From an uncultured Christensenellaceae bacterium (GTDB lineage: Bacteria; Bacillota; Clostridia; Christensenellales; UBA3700), in assembly GCA_910587685.1 (NCBI GenBank), contig CAJUMY010000011.1, forward strand, positions 14,319 to 61,635: DNA of 47,317 bases, in the 5' to 3' direction. The notes below the pieces were generated by a model. It ran no database searches and was not told the origin of the DNA. It worked only from the letters and a program-made list of their open reading frames with translations. Below are positions 34,065 to 43,419 of this stretch, piece after piece. A program made the translations under genes and the position numbers. How positions within the stretch are numbered: the stretch's first letter is position 1; the number at the start of each line of letters is the position of its first letter.

Positions 34065-34973
34065 TCACCTGTTATTATTCACGAAATCCTTCACGGCTTT
34101 AGAATATTTTTCGGGATAAACGCCGTAAGAACGACCGTGCGGAGCGCCGTCGAACTCGACGAATTCGGCGTCGGGGCGCGCGTCCTTCAGCTTATAAGCG
34201 TGCCTTATATCGGTGAACCTATCGCCGGTCGAGTGCATTATCAAGATAGGACAGTTTACTTTCTTTATCGCTTTACAAATATCGGTTTCTCTCTTCGGAG
34301 CGCCGAGAACTATTTTGAGATACGCGTTGACTGCGGGATACAGCGCCTTAGCCAGCGCCCTCGGCACCTTCTTTGCGGCCATTCTGTCGATAGTTATCTC
34401 CTTAAGAGACGCGTACGAGCAGTACGATACCAAAAGACGTATATCGTCGCGTTTGCTCGCGACCATGATAGCGGTCGCCGCGCCGAGAGAAATGCCGTAG
34501 AGCGATATCCTCGCCTCGGGATCTCTCTTGTAGATATAGTCGATCCAAAGGTTGACGTCGACGGACTCGTACGTTCCGAAAGTTATCCCCTTTCCTCCCG
34601 TCTCTCCGCAACGGCGCATATCGGGACAAAGTGTGTTGTATCCTATATCGAGAAGGATATTCGCGTATTTGTTCGCCGTGACCCTGTTGGAATTATATCC
34701 GTGCATTATTATGAAATAATCGTGCGACTCCCCGCTCCTTGACGGCATGTAACTTGCGGTCATATCATAACCTTGACTGCCTTTTATGACTACCTTTTCG
34801 AACGGAAGAACGCTGACGCTCCTCGGAATATTATACTTTTCATCTTGATAGAGTACCGTTTCGTAACTTCTTTTTTTTACGAAAAACGCCGACTTTGATA
34901 TAAAAACGGCAAAGGCTAGATACGCCGCTATTAACAATAAGACTATAGATAAAGGTATAGCTATCCACCACAT
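34065..34973 (-). CDS. Membrane-anchored alpha/beta hydrolase
   Basis: 302 residues. One N-terminal helix (about 3-27) anchors it, with the catalytic domain probably outside. The domain starts with FEKVVIKGSQGYDMTASY, oxyanion HGYNSNR follows FIIMHGY, CPDMRRCGETGGKG is next, the nucleophile elbow is GISLGA, and PILIMHSTGDRFT and GAPHGRSY supply the acid and His. It resembles bacterial BEM46/YqkD-like serine hydrolases; the substrate is unknown. The start at 34973 has CGGAG 8 bases upstream; an ATG 48 bases earlier lacks a site. Confidence 0.87.
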   Translation of the reverse strand: MWWIAIPLSIVLLLIAAYLAFAVFISKSAFFVKKRSYETVLYQDEKYNIPRSVSVLPFEKVVIKGSQGYDMTASYMPSRSGESHDYFIIMHGYNSNRVTANKYANILLDIGYNTLCPDMRRCGETGGKGITFGTYESVDVNLWIDYIYKRDPEARISLYGISLGAATAIMVASKRDDIRLLVSYCSYASLKEITIDRMAAKKVPRALAKALYPAVNAYLKIVLGAPKRETDICKAIKKVNCPILIMHSTGDRFTDIRHAYKLKDARPDAEFVEFDGAPHGRSYGVYPEKYSKAVKDFVNNNR

Positions 34974-35108
34974 ATGGTTTTCTCCGTCGAGTGCAATTTT
35001 CAAATGCTTATTTATTTTCATTATATAGCTTTTTAGCGAATTGTCAATGCTAAAATAGAAATTACCGAGAAAAGTCGGCGTAATTTTTCATAAATTAATA
35101 AAAATCAT

Positions 35109-35136
35109 TTTACAAATGACTTTTTTGTGTTATCAT
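35109..35136 (+). promoter_or_regulatory. Promoter for the phospholipase C-like gene
   Basis: TTTACA (35109-35114), a 16-bp spacer and TATCAT (35131-35136), about 30 bases before the start codon. Confidence 0.5.
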
Positions 35137-35167
35137 AGTAAATGAAATATTATCGTAAGAGGTAAAA

Positions 35168-36088
35168 ATGTCATCGTATTTAACGCATTATCATTTCGGT
35201 CAAGAAGTCAAAGCCCGTATCGGATCGAGACCGTGCATCGACGAAGCTCCATACGCTTTCAACATAGGACTTCAAGGTCCCGACCTATATTTTTATTATT
35301 TCGACAAACATTCTCCCGCGGTTGGAACGCTCGCTCATAACAATAAGATATACGAACAGTTCTCGAGAATGTTAGAATACGTCAAACAACATAAGGATGC
35401 GAAGAGTCTTTCTTACTTTTACGGTATGATATGCCATTACGCAATGGACTCTGTAACGCATCCTTACGTCTATTTTATGGAAGAAGAAGTATTGCCTTCG
35501 ATTTATCCCGATCTCAGACCCGAAGCTCTTCATATAAGTCTCGAGACGAAAATCGACACGCTCATCCATAAAGAAAAACTTGCCTCTTCGCCGAAGTGTA
35601 TGTCTAGCGTCCTATCGAGCGATAAGGAAACTCGCGAAGCGATAGCGGACTTCAATATCGCCGTTTTTGCGCCGCTATTCAACGCTCCTATAGATAGGAA
35701 AAAACTTATCGGAGCTATCAAACTCTTCAAAAATTATCAATCTCTTTTCGACGACCCGACGAAGATACTTCCTACCATATTCAAAGGAATATCCGCGCTT
35801 TCGAACTATCCGCCGAAACTTTATTCGTTCATACATCCTAGCGTGAAAGAAGATAAAAAGGGCGTCGATGCTCTCAACAGAACGCGCCGTTTCTTTCCGC
35901 GTTACAGAAAAGAGGACGAGGTGGTCGATTGGGACATCGACGGTATCATAGCGAACTCTCTCGACAAGGCGGAAATACTCATAGAGGATATGGAGAGAGC
36001 GTTGAACGAAGACGGCGGACAGCTTACTTCGACCCTCTATAACATAACTTACGACGGAAACAGAATACCGATCGAATTCATAGAGTGA
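35168..36088 (+). CDS. Zinc-dependent phospholipase C family protein
   Basis: 306 residues. It matches the zinc_dep_PLPC family: Thr-His-Tyr-His near 6-9, GLQGPDLYFYY at 34-44, AHNNK, YGMICHYAMDSVTHPYV with two zinc histidines, and HISLETKID. Clostridial alpha-toxin shares the fold, but this protein has no signal peptide and no C2-like domain, so it is more likely an intracellular relative than a toxin. The ribosome binding site is AGAGGTAAAA. It is a single gene, divergent from the hydrolase. Confidence 0.87.
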   Translation: MSSYLTHYHFGQEVKARIGSRPCIDEAPYAFNIGLQGPDLYFYYFDKHSPAVGTLAHNNKIYEQFSRMLEYVKQHKDAKSLSYFYGMICHYAMDSVTHPYVYFMEEEVLPSIYPDLRPEALHISLETKIDTLIHKEKLASSPKCMSSVLSSDKETREAIADFNIAVFAPLFNAPIDRKKLIGAIKLFKNYQSLFDDPTKILPTIFKGISALSNYPPKLYSFIHPSVKEDKKGVDALNRTRRFFPRYRKEDEVVDWDIDGIIANSLDKAEILIEDMERALNEDGGQLTSTLYNITYDGNRIPIEFIE

Positions 36089-36296
36089 TCGTCGAGCGGC
36101 TATATACACACTGACCGCAATCACGCGAAGCGTATGATTTTCGCATACGAAAACTACCGCCGTAATCGACCTTCCAAGCTATAGACAGCGTTATCGAAAG
36201 TAACGGGAAAAGGTCGCAGACAGAATGAAGATAAACATAAAACATACGTATATGCATATCGGTTTTTACAAATACGACTAACTAAGGAGTAAAATT

Positions 36297-37751
36297 ATGG
36301 CAAAAGAAAAGAATCAGCTTCGTTGGGGAGAACGCATAGCGTTCATAGGCGGCGAAGTGTACGGAGGAGGAGCTGTGCCCATACTTTCGGGCATATACTT
36401 TACCTTCCTTACGCTCGTTATCAAGATTTCCCCTGCCGTTGCAGGTACGATAGTGCTTGCGTCTAAACTGTGGGACGCTATCACCGACCCGCTCATGGGA
36501 GTCGTGTCGGATAACACGCGTTCGAAATACGGCAGACGCCGACCTTACCTGTTTTTGGGTTCAATACTCGTCGTATTCGCTATGATGCTGCTATTCGCTC
36601 CGGGCTTCATGTCTCCTGAACGCATAAACGATCCTCTCGATCCGCTCAAGATAACTTTTGCCTTGACGACGTACTTATTCTATAATACCGTATCGACCAT
36701 ATTCAACGTGCCGTACGTTTCGCTCACTTCGGAATTTTCAACGAACGTCAACGAGCGTTCGCTAGTCAACGCGATAAGAATAGTCGTTGCTATGATCTCC
36801 GGCGGTATCTGTTTTATGTTCCCGACTATGGTCGTCGATTCGCTCATCGACGAAAAGATAACTCTCAATCAGTTCTACTGGATAACGACGATAGTATTCG
36901 GACTCTACTTTGCTATACCTATGCTTTGCGTCGCGCTGTTCACGAAAGAGAGAGTTCCTTATAATAAAGAAGAAAAGGTCAAATTCAGCTTCAAGCAGTT
37001 CATCCAGCCGCTAAAGGTAAAGTCGTTCGCAATGCTCATGGTAATGTACGTATTTTCCTTCGCATGTATGGATCTCGTCGCGTCCAACCTCATTAGTTTT
37101 GTAAAGTTCGCTATAGGCGGCGTGAACGCTACGTTAGTATACGTTGCGCTGATGGCTACGGGCGGATGCGCTATGCCTATACTTCAGATAATAATGAGTA
37201 AAGGCGTATCTAAAAACTCGATATTCAAGTTCGGTATTCCGTTCTATATTCTCGGCGTTACGGGAATGGCTTTCTACCCATCGGGTTGGAATCCCAATTT
37301 CGTATATATTTTCGCGGCGATAGCGGGCATCGGTTTCGGTTGCGTGCAGATGATACCGTGGCTCATATTCCCCGACCTCGTGGACGTCGGAGAGTTAAAA
37401 CTCAAAAAACCGAACGCAGGTTCGTTCAGCGGTATAATGACGTTCATGCGTAAAGTAGCTTCCGGTCTCGGCGTATTCATCATAGGTATCGGTCTTGAAG
37501 CGGCTCACTTCGACGCAGACCAAACAGTCCAATCTGACGAAGCTATCCTCGCTCTCCGTCTCGTCATGTTCCTGCCCGTCGTATCGTTCCTCGTTATCGC
37601 TCTTATCGCGTCGTTCGCGATGAAAATGACCAAGAGGATGCACGCCAACGTCAAGGAACTTCTCGACATCCAGCGCGAACAGGGAAATCTCGATAATCTT
37701 ACTAAAGAGCAAGAAGAAAAGTATAGAGAGATCGAAAAGAAACTCTTTTAA
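36297..37751 (+). CDS. GPH-type sugar:cation symporter (MelB-like MFS)
   Basis: 484 residues, twelve predicted helices. The glycoside-pentoside-hexuronide signature is clear: KLWDAITDPLMGVVSDNTRSKYGRRRPY in two parts (about 58-86), with the cation-binding Asp residues in helix 2; NVPYVSLTSE and the late-loop WLIFPDLVDVGELK also fit. The C-terminus is charged and helical (DIQREQGNLDNLTKEQEEKY). Such transporters import melibiose, xylosides, glucuronides and similar sugars with Na+ or H+. The substrate is not readable and no glycosidase is adjacent. AAGGAG is 8 bases from the ATG. Confidence 0.9.
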   Translation: MAKEKNQLRWGERIAFIGGEVYGGGAVPILSGIYFTFLTLVIKISPAVAGTIVLASKLWDAITDPLMGVVSDNTRSKYGRRRPYLFLGSILVVFAMMLLFAPGFMSPERINDPLDPLKITFALTTYLFYNTVSTIFNVPYVSLTSEFSTNVNERSLVNAIRIVVAMISGGICFMFPTMVVDSLIDEKITLNQFYWITTIVFGLYFAIPMLCVALFTKERVPYNKEEKVKFSFKQFIQPLKVKSFAMLMVMYVFSFACMDLVASNLISFVKFAIGGVNATLVYVALMATGGCAMPILQIIMSKGVSKNSIFKFGIPFYILGVTGMAFYPSGWNPNFVYIFAAIAGIGFGCVQMIPWLIFPDLVDVGELKLKKPNAGSFSGIMTFMRKVASGLGVFIIGIGLEAAHFDADQTVQSDEAILALRLVMFLPVVSFLVIALIASFAMKMTKRMHANVKELLDIQREQGNLDNLTKEQEEKYREIEKKLF

Positions 37752-37797
37752 TTTATACGCTCGATAAAGCGTGTATAATACCGAAAAATTTCAACAA

Positions 37798-37832
37798 ATA
37801 CGCCGCAAAACGAATATCGTTTTGCGGCGTAT
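37798..37832. terminator. Bidirectional terminator between the sugar transporter and galU
   Basis: A 16-bp perfect stem ATACGCCGCAAAACGA/TCGTTTTGCGGCGTAT. It is followed by ATTTTATAA on the plus strand and TTGTTGAAATTTTT on the minus strand, so it serves both convergent genes. Confidence 0.85.
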
Positions 37833-37861
37833 ATTTTATAATGTCACATTTTTATACGTTA

Positions 37862-38728
37862 TCAGATCTTGAGCCCTTTGAGATATTTTACGAATCCTTC
37901 TCTCAGTTTCTCATCGCGAAGAGCGTATTCTACCGTAGCTTCGAGATAGCCCTCTTTGTCTCCTATATCGTATCTCCTTCCTTCGAAGTCGTACGCATAC
38001 ACTCCGTCGATATCTATAGTCTCCAAAATGGCGTCCGTGATATACACTTCGCCGTTAGCGTGAGGTTTGCTTCTCTTTATGATATCGAATATCTCTGGTT
38101 TGAGAATATATCTTCCAAGCCCCGCGTACGTCGATGGCAACTCGTCAATGGACGGCTTTTCCACAATGCCCTTCATTTCCGTATAGCGCCCCTTAGTCCT
38201 GCCCGGTACTATTATACCGTACTTCGGAGCCTCATCCCTCGGGACCTCCTGTACTCCTACTATACTCTTTCCCGTAGTCTCGTATGCGTCTATGAGCTGT
38301 TTAAGACACGGTTTGGATTCGTTATATATGAGATCGTCTCCGAACATTACGGCGAACGGTTCGTTACCGACGAACGCCTCGGCTTCCAGGATAGCGTTGC
38401 CCGAGCCGTTCATTTCTTTTTGTCTCACGTAATATATATGAGCCATATCCGCTATATCTCGAACCATCTTAAGTTCGCGGCTCTTGCCGCCCTTCACAAG
38501 TAGATCTTCGAGCTCTACGCTTCTGTCGAAATGATCCTCGATACATTTCTTATTCTTGCCTATTATGATAAGTATGTCCGTAATGCCGCTATCGACCGCT
38601 TCCTTGACGATATATTGCAAAGTCGGCGTGTCTATTATCGGCAACATCTCCTTCGGCATCGCCTTTGTCGCCGGCAAAAATCTTGTTCCGAATCCCGCTG
38701 CCGGGATCACTGCTTTCGTTATCTTCAT
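37862..38728 (-). CDS. galU: UTP-glucose-1-phosphate uridylyltransferase
   Basis: 288 residues, full length. It opens with ITKAVIPAAGFGTRFLPATKAMPKEMLPI (seen in two parts); QKEMNGSGNAIL, FAVMFGDDLI with the metal Asp, EVPRDEAPKYGII and VEKP are the family marks. It makes UDP-glucose for glycolipids, teichoic acid and polysaccharide. It is monocistronic; a TTGATT-17-TAGCAT pattern on the minus strand upstream (about 38830-38860) may be its promoter. Confidence 0.95.
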   Translation of the reverse strand: MKITKAVIPAAGFGTRFLPATKAMPKEMLPIIDTPTLQYIVKEAVDSGITDILIIIGKNKKCIEDHFDRSVELEDLLVKGGKSRELKMVRDIADMAHIYYVRQKEMNGSGNAILEAEAFVGNEPFAVMFGDDLIYNESKPCLKQLIDAYETTGKSIVGVQEVPRDEAPKYGIIVPGRTKGRYTEMKGIVEKPSIDELPSTYAGLGRYILKPEIFDIIKRSKPHANGEVYITDAILETIDIDGVYAYDFEGRRYDIGDKEGYLEATVEYALRDEKLREGFVKYLKGLKI

Positions 38729-38952
38729 TATAAGTTCCTCGACGTTTCCTTAGTAAATGTATATGTACGTTGTCTGTCAAAACTTGCATTTGACCGCAAA
38801 ATATTTCAAATTCACGTTTAATATAGCTTTATGCTACTATAATTTGGTAAAAAAATCAAGTTAAATCGCCGAAAATTATGTATATATTCATAGTATCTTT
38901 CCATTTGTAAATAATATTAAAAATGTATTAAGAAATACTTTCTTCAAAAAAA

Positions 38953-38981
38953 TTGTAATTATATACGATTTATGAGATAAT
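38953..38981 (+). promoter_or_regulatory. Promoter for dinB
   Basis: TTGTAA (38953-38958), a 17-bp spacer and GATAAT (38976-38981). I saw no GAAC-N4-GTTC LexA box nearby. Confidence 0.5.
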
Positions 38982-39002
38982 ATCTTTGTAAGGAGCGAGC
39001 GT

Positions 39003-40244
39003 ATGTCGGAAAAAAAAGTGATACTTCATATAGACGCCAACAACTTTTACGCATCGGTGGAAGCGTGTCTCAATCCCGATCTTAAAGGTAAAGCGATAGC
39101 CGTATCGGGCGATCCCGAAAAGAGGCACGGCATCATACTAGCAAAGAGCGAACTTGCAAAAAAATACGGCGTAACTACAGGCGAAGTGATATGGCAAGCT
39201 CAAAGAAAATGCCCGAATCTCATACTAGTTCCTCCCCACCACAACGAATACGTCAAATTCTCAAAACGTCTGTTCGACGTTTATACCCAATACACCGATA
39301 GAGTAGAACCTTTCAGCATCGACGAGTGCTGGCTCGACGTTACTCACTCCCTAAAATTATTCAAGAGCGGAGAAGCGATAGCGGAAGAGATCCGCAGACG
39401 CGCAAAAGAAGAGATCGGAGTCAGCGTATCTATCGGCGTTTCGTTCACTAAGATATTTTCAAAACTCGGATCGGATATGAAAAAGCCCGACGCCACGACC
39501 GTGATCAACGAGGACAATTACAAAACTCTCGTGTGGAAACTGCCCGTACGCGATATGATGGGCATCGGCGGCTCTACCGAAGAGACGCTTAAAAAGCTCA
39601 ACGTAACGACGATAGGCGGTCTCGCTCATACCAACCGAGACCTTCTGAAAAGTCATATCGGAATACTTGCCGACAAACTCATTGACGCGGCTCTGGGCAT
39701 AGAAGACGAAGAGATACGTTATTATTACGACAACCGTATTCCCGAAAGTATAGGTCATTCCACTACCCTGCCGCTCGACATATCGACGCTCGGAGAGGTC
39801 GAAGCGATCTTTACCGCGCTCGCCGAGATGGTAGCGACCCGAATGAGAAGACACTCCCTAGTCGGGAATTCCGTATCTATATGGATAAAATATAATAATA
39901 TGAAATCAATCACGAGACAGTCGACGCTCCTCATCCCGACTTCTACGTCGAGCGATATAGTCAACGAAGCGATAAAAATATTCTCGGCAAATTACGACTT
40001 TAGCAAAGACTTGCCTATCCGCGCGCTCGGCGTCGCTATGTCGAAATTGACGAATGAAAACGAAAGCGTATACCAGATGAGCATATTCGACGAAAAAGAC
40101 GTAAAAAGCGAAAAGCTCGAAAAGACGGTGGATACCTTAAGGGCAAAGTACGGATACGATATTATGAAAAAAGCCAGTTCCATGAAATACGATAATATAT
40201 GCCGCGACCTCAAAGACAGCGACTTCGTACCGTTCAAAAAATGA
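39003..40244 (+). CDS. dinB: Y-family DNA polymerase (Pol IV type)
   Basis: 413 residues. It bypasses lesions during DNA synthesis. Catalytic acids are Asp11 (HIDANNFYASVE, which also holds the steric-gate residues) and Asp107-Glu108 in SIDECWLD. The thumb helix-hairpin-helix (about 175-215, MMGIGGSTEETLKKL) and little finger are present, but the end lacks a clear QLxLF clamp motif; YQMSIFDE at about 358 may serve instead, as it does in DinB/UvrX-like clostridial forms. AAGGAG precedes the ATG. Confidence 0.92.
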   Translation: MSEKKVILHIDANNFYASVEACLNPDLKGKAIAVSGDPEKRHGIILAKSELAKKYGVTTGEVIWQAQRKCPNLILVPPHHNEYVKFSKRLFDVYTQYTDRVEPFSIDECWLDVTHSLKLFKSGEAIAEEIRRRAKEEIGVSVSIGVSFTKIFSKLGSDMKKPDATTVINEDNYKTLVWKLPVRDMMGIGGSTEETLKKLNVTTIGGLAHTNRDLLKSHIGILADKLIDAALGIEDEEIRYYYDNRIPESIGHSTTLPLDISTLGEVEAIFTALAEMVATRMRRHSLVGNSVSIWIKYNNMKSITRQSTLLIPTSTSSDIVNEAIKIFSANYDFSKDLPIRALGVAMSKLTNENESVYQMSIFDEKDVKSEKLEKTVDTLRAKYGYDIMKKASSMKYDNICRDLKDSDFVPFKK

Positions 40245-40277
40245 CGCGTTACGATATGCTTTATCTATTTATTAGCG

Positions 40278-40856
40278 CTAAGCGGGATCGCTAGTATCAT
40301 TGACGTCGGTTTTGTTATCGGCGTTATTTTTTTTCTTCGCGTCTGCGCTTCCATTAAGAGTCTCTATAGGATACTTTTTTATAATATAATGCGAGATCGC
40401 TCCGATAAACGCGCCGACTGCTCCTCCTATCAAAGTGAGATAAGGAAGATAGGCGAACACCGCCGCGCTGCCGGTAAACAGCGAAGCTACGGCGACCTGA
40501 ACAAAATTATGCGTGATAGCGGATATAGAACTTATCCCTACAAGCGAAAATGCCTTGAGCGAAAGAAGCGCTACGCTGACGATGTAACTCACCGTTCCCG
40601 CGGTAAAAGAAAACGCGAACGCGCTGATATTTCCCTGATAAATAGCGTTGATAACGCAACGCATGACGACGATGAGATACGCTTCTCCTTTGCCGAGCAA
40701 CAATATCGAAGTCAATATTACTATATTCGCTATGCCGACCTTGGCGTACGGCATGAACGGAATAAGCGGCGGAAGCGAATTTTCAACTATGCTGAGCAGT
40801 ATAGCGAGCGCCAAAAAGATTGCGGTCGTCGTGAGTTTTACGGAATTATTTTTCAT
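40278..40856 (-). CDS. Gx transporter family membrane protein
   Basis: 192 residues, five or six predicted helices. It matches the Gx_transp family (sometimes named heptaprenyl diphosphate synthase component I): ALAILLSIVENSLPPLIPFMPYAKVGIANIV near the start, MRCVINAIYQGNISAFAFSF, and ITHNFVQVAVASLFTG. Relatives act as small substrate-binding (ECF-like) membrane proteins, and the true substrate is not established. A hydrophilic Asn/Asp/Lys tail follows. The ATG overlaps the stop of the NusG-II gene by one base (TGATG), so they are coupled. Confidence 0.85.
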   Translation of the reverse strand: MKNNSVKLTTTAIFLALAILLSIVENSLPPLIPFMPYAKVGIANIVILTSILLLGKGEAYLIVVMRCVINAIYQGNISAFAFSFTAGTVSYIVSVALLSLKAFSLVGISSISAITHNFVQVAVASLFTGSAAVFAYLPYLTLIGGAVGAFIGAISHYIIKKYPIETLNGSADAKKKNNADNKTDVNDTSDPA

Positions 40857-41230
40857 CAGCTCACCGCATCGACGTCGCCGCCGCCTTTTACGACTACCGT
40901 TATTTTGTTCGGCAAGCATACGATAGAACCGCTTTTGATATATCCTTGATGCTCGCACAGTTTATCTTTACACGTAGGGTCGACGACCTTTACTCCGTTG
41001 ACGTCGATCGTGACGGTAAGTTTACCGTCTATCGTAAACGTACTGTTTTCATTAATATTAGACGCGAACACGAGTTTTCCGTCGTCGTAAACTTCGACGT
41101 ATTCCCCCTTCGTATCGAACGTCATGACAAGAAATGCCGTCAGAGCCACGAGAACTATAACGAGAGCGAGCGTATCCCACGCTCTCAACGCTCTATGGTT
41201 TCTTACGTTTTCAACGCCCTTAACGTCCAA
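40856..41230 (-). CDS. NusG domain II family membrane-anchored protein, TTG start
   Basis: 124 residues. The start is taken as TTG at 41230 because GGAGG lies 7 bases before it; the alternative GTG at 41260 has no site. One helix (about 17-37) anchors it, and the outside domain matches NusG_II proteins, with PTCKDKLCEHQGYIKSGSIVCLPN, i.e. C-x4-C and a later CLP. These are typically neighbours of Gx transporters, ApbE and FMN-binding redox proteins. It is not the transcription factor NusG, since there is no NGN domain. A role in extracytoplasmic redox or flavin biology is inferred from context. Confidence 0.82.
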   Translation of the reverse strand: MDVKGVENVRNHRALRAWDTLALVIVLVALTAFLVMTFDTKGEYVEVYDDGKLVFASNINENSTFTIDGKLTVTIDVNGVKVVDPTCKDKLCEHQGYIKSGSIVCLPNKITVVVKGGGDVDAVS

Positions 41231-41384
41231 TTCTTTTCCTCCTAAAGTACTAAAAGACACTTGCCGCCGCTCGCTCTATACAGTACGTTACGAAAATTTT
41301 TTTTAACGCGTAGACGGAACTCTTACGCGATATTAAACCGATACCTCTCCGCAGTCGTTCTTATTCAGTCATCCGCTTAGGCGA

Positions 41385-42488
41385 CTATACAGCTATTCGG
41401 TCTTGCTCCCCTTTCGTATACGTTTCGACTTTGACGCCCGCCTCGCCGTCTTCGCTCATAAATATCGCCGTCTCTATATCCTCGCTCTGAAGAAGGAGCT
41501 CTCCGCGCTCTTTACCTAGTATCATGATAGAAGTCGTCAATATATCCGCGACAACCGACGACTTTGCCGTTACCGTCACAGATATGAGTCCGCTGTCTGA
41601 CGGTCTGCCGTTACGCGGATCTATTATATGATGATAGCGTCTGCCGTCTTTATCTATATAATATCTCTCATAGTCGCCCGAAGTCACGACGGAAGTATTT
41701 TTCACGGTTATTATCTCTTTTATATAGTCGTCCGTCGCGCCCTTTCTCGGATTTTTGACGCCCACTCTGAAGGTTCTGTCTCCGTAAAGATACAGATTAC
41801 CGCCTATATCCGCAATACCGCTCTTGACGCCGTACTTTTCAAATATTTTGTGCGCTTCGTCGGCGATATATCCCTTAGCAAGTCCGCCGAGATCGAACTT
41901 TGCGCCGTCTATAAGTTTTGTTATCGTCTTTTCTTTCCCGTCGTATAAAAATGCTCTGTCGAGCCCTACGAGCTCCATCGTCTTATCTATATCCCCGTTG
42001 CTTGGAGGAGTCTTGTTCTCCGAGTCGATTTTGTCGGGAGAGAATCCCCAAAGCTCTACGAGCGGATATACGCTGATATCGAATACTCCGTATCCGAATA
42101 GGTCCTTTAACTTAAAATAGTACGTATATGCATATCCAATTAACATATCAGCGATATCATCTAGGGCTACTTTCCCGCCGACTTCGGCGCGGTTGATACG
42201 GCTGATACATGAGTTATCTATTGCAGTCGAGACCGATCTTTCCACGTCGTTTATGAGCGACAGTATAGCCTTTTCCGCCTTCTTCGAGTTGTTGCCTTCT
42301 ATCTTGAGATTTACGACGGTACCGATAAGATACCGCGTCGTCTCGACGCTGCAAGAACATAGCGAAAACAATAAAGAAACGGCGAGGATAACTGCGATAA
42401 CGGGCAAAACGCATCTCGATACTTTTTTCTTTTTGATCGGCTTTTTCTCTTCGCAGTCAGTATTAAGTTCCATACCTAGCAACATCAT
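41385..42488 (-). CDS. apbE: FAD:protein FMN transferase
   Basis: 367 residues. It attaches FMN covalently to Thr/Ser of extracytoplasmic flavoproteins (RnfD/RnfG, FMN_bind proteins). Marks: FDLGGLAKGYIAD, GIADIGGNLY, VTSGDYERYY and RYHHIIDPRNGRP with the metal ligands, and a late DILTTSIMILG. The N-terminus is a long basic stretch (KKPIKKKK), a helix and LFSLCSC, a plausible lipobox, so it is probably membrane-anchored outside. No target flavoprotein is in the window. Several closely spaced start codons follow AAGGAG; the first is used. Confidence 0.93.
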   Translation of the reverse strand: MMLLGMELNTDCEEKKPIKKKKVSRCVLPVIAVILAVSLLFSLCSCSVETTRYLIGTVVNLKIEGNNSKKAEKAILSLINDVERSVSTAIDNSCISRINRAEVGGKVALDDIADMLIGYAYTYYFKLKDLFGYGVFDISVYPLVELWGFSPDKIDSENKTPPSNGDIDKTMELVGLDRAFLYDGKEKTITKLIDGAKFDLGGLAKGYIADEAHKIFEKYGVKSGIADIGGNLYLYGDRTFRVGVKNPRKGATDDYIKEIITVKNTSVVTSGDYERYYIDKDGRRYHHIIDPRNGRPSDSGLISVTVTAKSSVVADILTTSIMILGKERGELLLQSEDIETAIFMSEDGEAGVKVETYTKGEQDRIAV

Positions 42489-42508
42489 TCTCCTTAACGT
42501 CTTATGTA

Positions 42509-43042
42509 CTATTTCGCGATATACTCGGCTATAGGGATTATATTATCCCTTTTGACCCAACTCTGCGGATTGATGCAAGCGTTTACTATAGCGTTCTCGT
42601 CGTCGTTTAGGTTCTCTTTCATCATGATAGAACGGGCGAGCATCTTTATTATGGACGCGTCGATGCCCTTGAGCTTGTTTATATCCATAGTCCCGCGCAG
42701 GTAATAGAAGCGCATACCGCTCGGGATCGCATTATTTTTCCTAAGACGCTCGGCGTAATTAAGATCGGCTTTGAGCATACCTACGCCCATAACGACGACC
42801 TTTTTATTGTGGAGTTTGACACGCGCGGCTTTTCTTAAAAACTTCCTTATATCGTATATCATATACGCCTTTATTCCCGCAGCGTATACGATAATATCGT
42901 AATTATCGAGCTTGCCCTTAAAGTTTTTCAGTTCGCTCGTCTCGGTATCTATTTCTTTTGCGGAAAGCTCTTCCGAAAGAAGGTCCGCGTACTCTTTCGA
43001 GCTTCCGTATTTCGATTTGTATAAAATTATTGCCTTTCTCAT
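42509..43042 (-). CDS. Flavodoxin-domain protein (HemG/Flavodoxin_5-like)
   Basis: 177 residues. The FMN phosphate loop is YKSKYGSSKEYAD at 8-20; IIVYAAGIKAY gives the second loop and FYYLRGTMDINKLKGIDASI resembles the HemG/menaquinone-type flavodoxin subgroup. It is probably a small FMN-dependent electron carrier or oxidoreductase. It lies 20 bases before apbE and shares its promoter (43129-43157). Confidence 0.85.
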   Translation of the reverse strand: MRKAIILYKSKYGSSKEYADLLSEELSAKEIDTETSELKNFKGKLDNYDIIVYAAGIKAYMIYDIRKFLRKAARVKLHNKKVVVMGVGMLKADLNYAERLRKNNAIPSGMRFYYLRGTMDINKLKGIDASIIKMLARSIMMKENLNDDENAIVNACINPQSWVKRDNIIPIAEYIAK

Positions 43043-43128
43043 TGATTTTCTCCTATATATACGCCGAAGACTGCGCCTGTCATCTGCCTGTTACTAGCGA
43101 TTTCCTTTTTAATGATCTTCCGATAAAA

Positions 43129-43157
43129 ATTTTACCATACTTTCGCGTTATAATCAA
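43129..43157 (-). promoter_or_regulatory. Promoter for flavodoxin-apbE
   Basis: On the minus strand TTGATT (43152-43157), a 17-bp spacer and TAAAAT (43129-43134) preceded by TGG. Confidence 0.6.
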
Positions 43158-43292
43158 TTCTTTTCGCAAAATGATTGCGCGCGCCGCCTCGCTCTTACTA
43201 ATAAACGCCGTTAAAATATCGAGTTTTATGAAGACGTCCGTATATATAACTTCGCAATTTACATTTTTTTACCAAAATCGCGGCGAAAAAGG

Positions 43293-43321
43293 TTTACGGC
43301 GACTCTGTTATGAGCTAAAAT
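43293..43321 (+). promoter_or_regulatory. Promoter for mscS and the coupled gene
   Basis: TTTACG (43293-43298), a 17-bp spacer and TAAAAT (43316-43321). Confidence 0.5.
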
Positions 43322-43419
43322 AATATTAATATAAAAACGACGAACGACTTTACGCGTTATTAAAACTCTTTCGAAGTCTTAACGCAAAGCTGAGTCTAAA
43401 ACAAAGGAGCGTATTTACC

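Larger units (their letters stand above)
43043..43419. other. Divergent intergenic region, flavodoxin / mscS
   Basis: 377 bases containing one promoter for each side (43129-43157 minus, 43293-43321 plus). Nothing else is recognised. Confidence 0.65.

Noticed and set aside
33826..34068. Minus-strand frame of 80 codons with a hydrophobic stretch
   Set aside because: It starts at GTG inside the end of the hydrolase gene without a ribosome binding site; composition looks random.
35168..36088. Phospholipase C toxin
   Set aside because: The family match is real, but there is no signal peptide and no membrane-binding C-terminal domain, so a toxin call is not supported.
40856..41230. Transcription factor NusG
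   Set aside because: It has only the domain II-like fold with a membrane anchor and Cys motif, and lacks the NGN domain.
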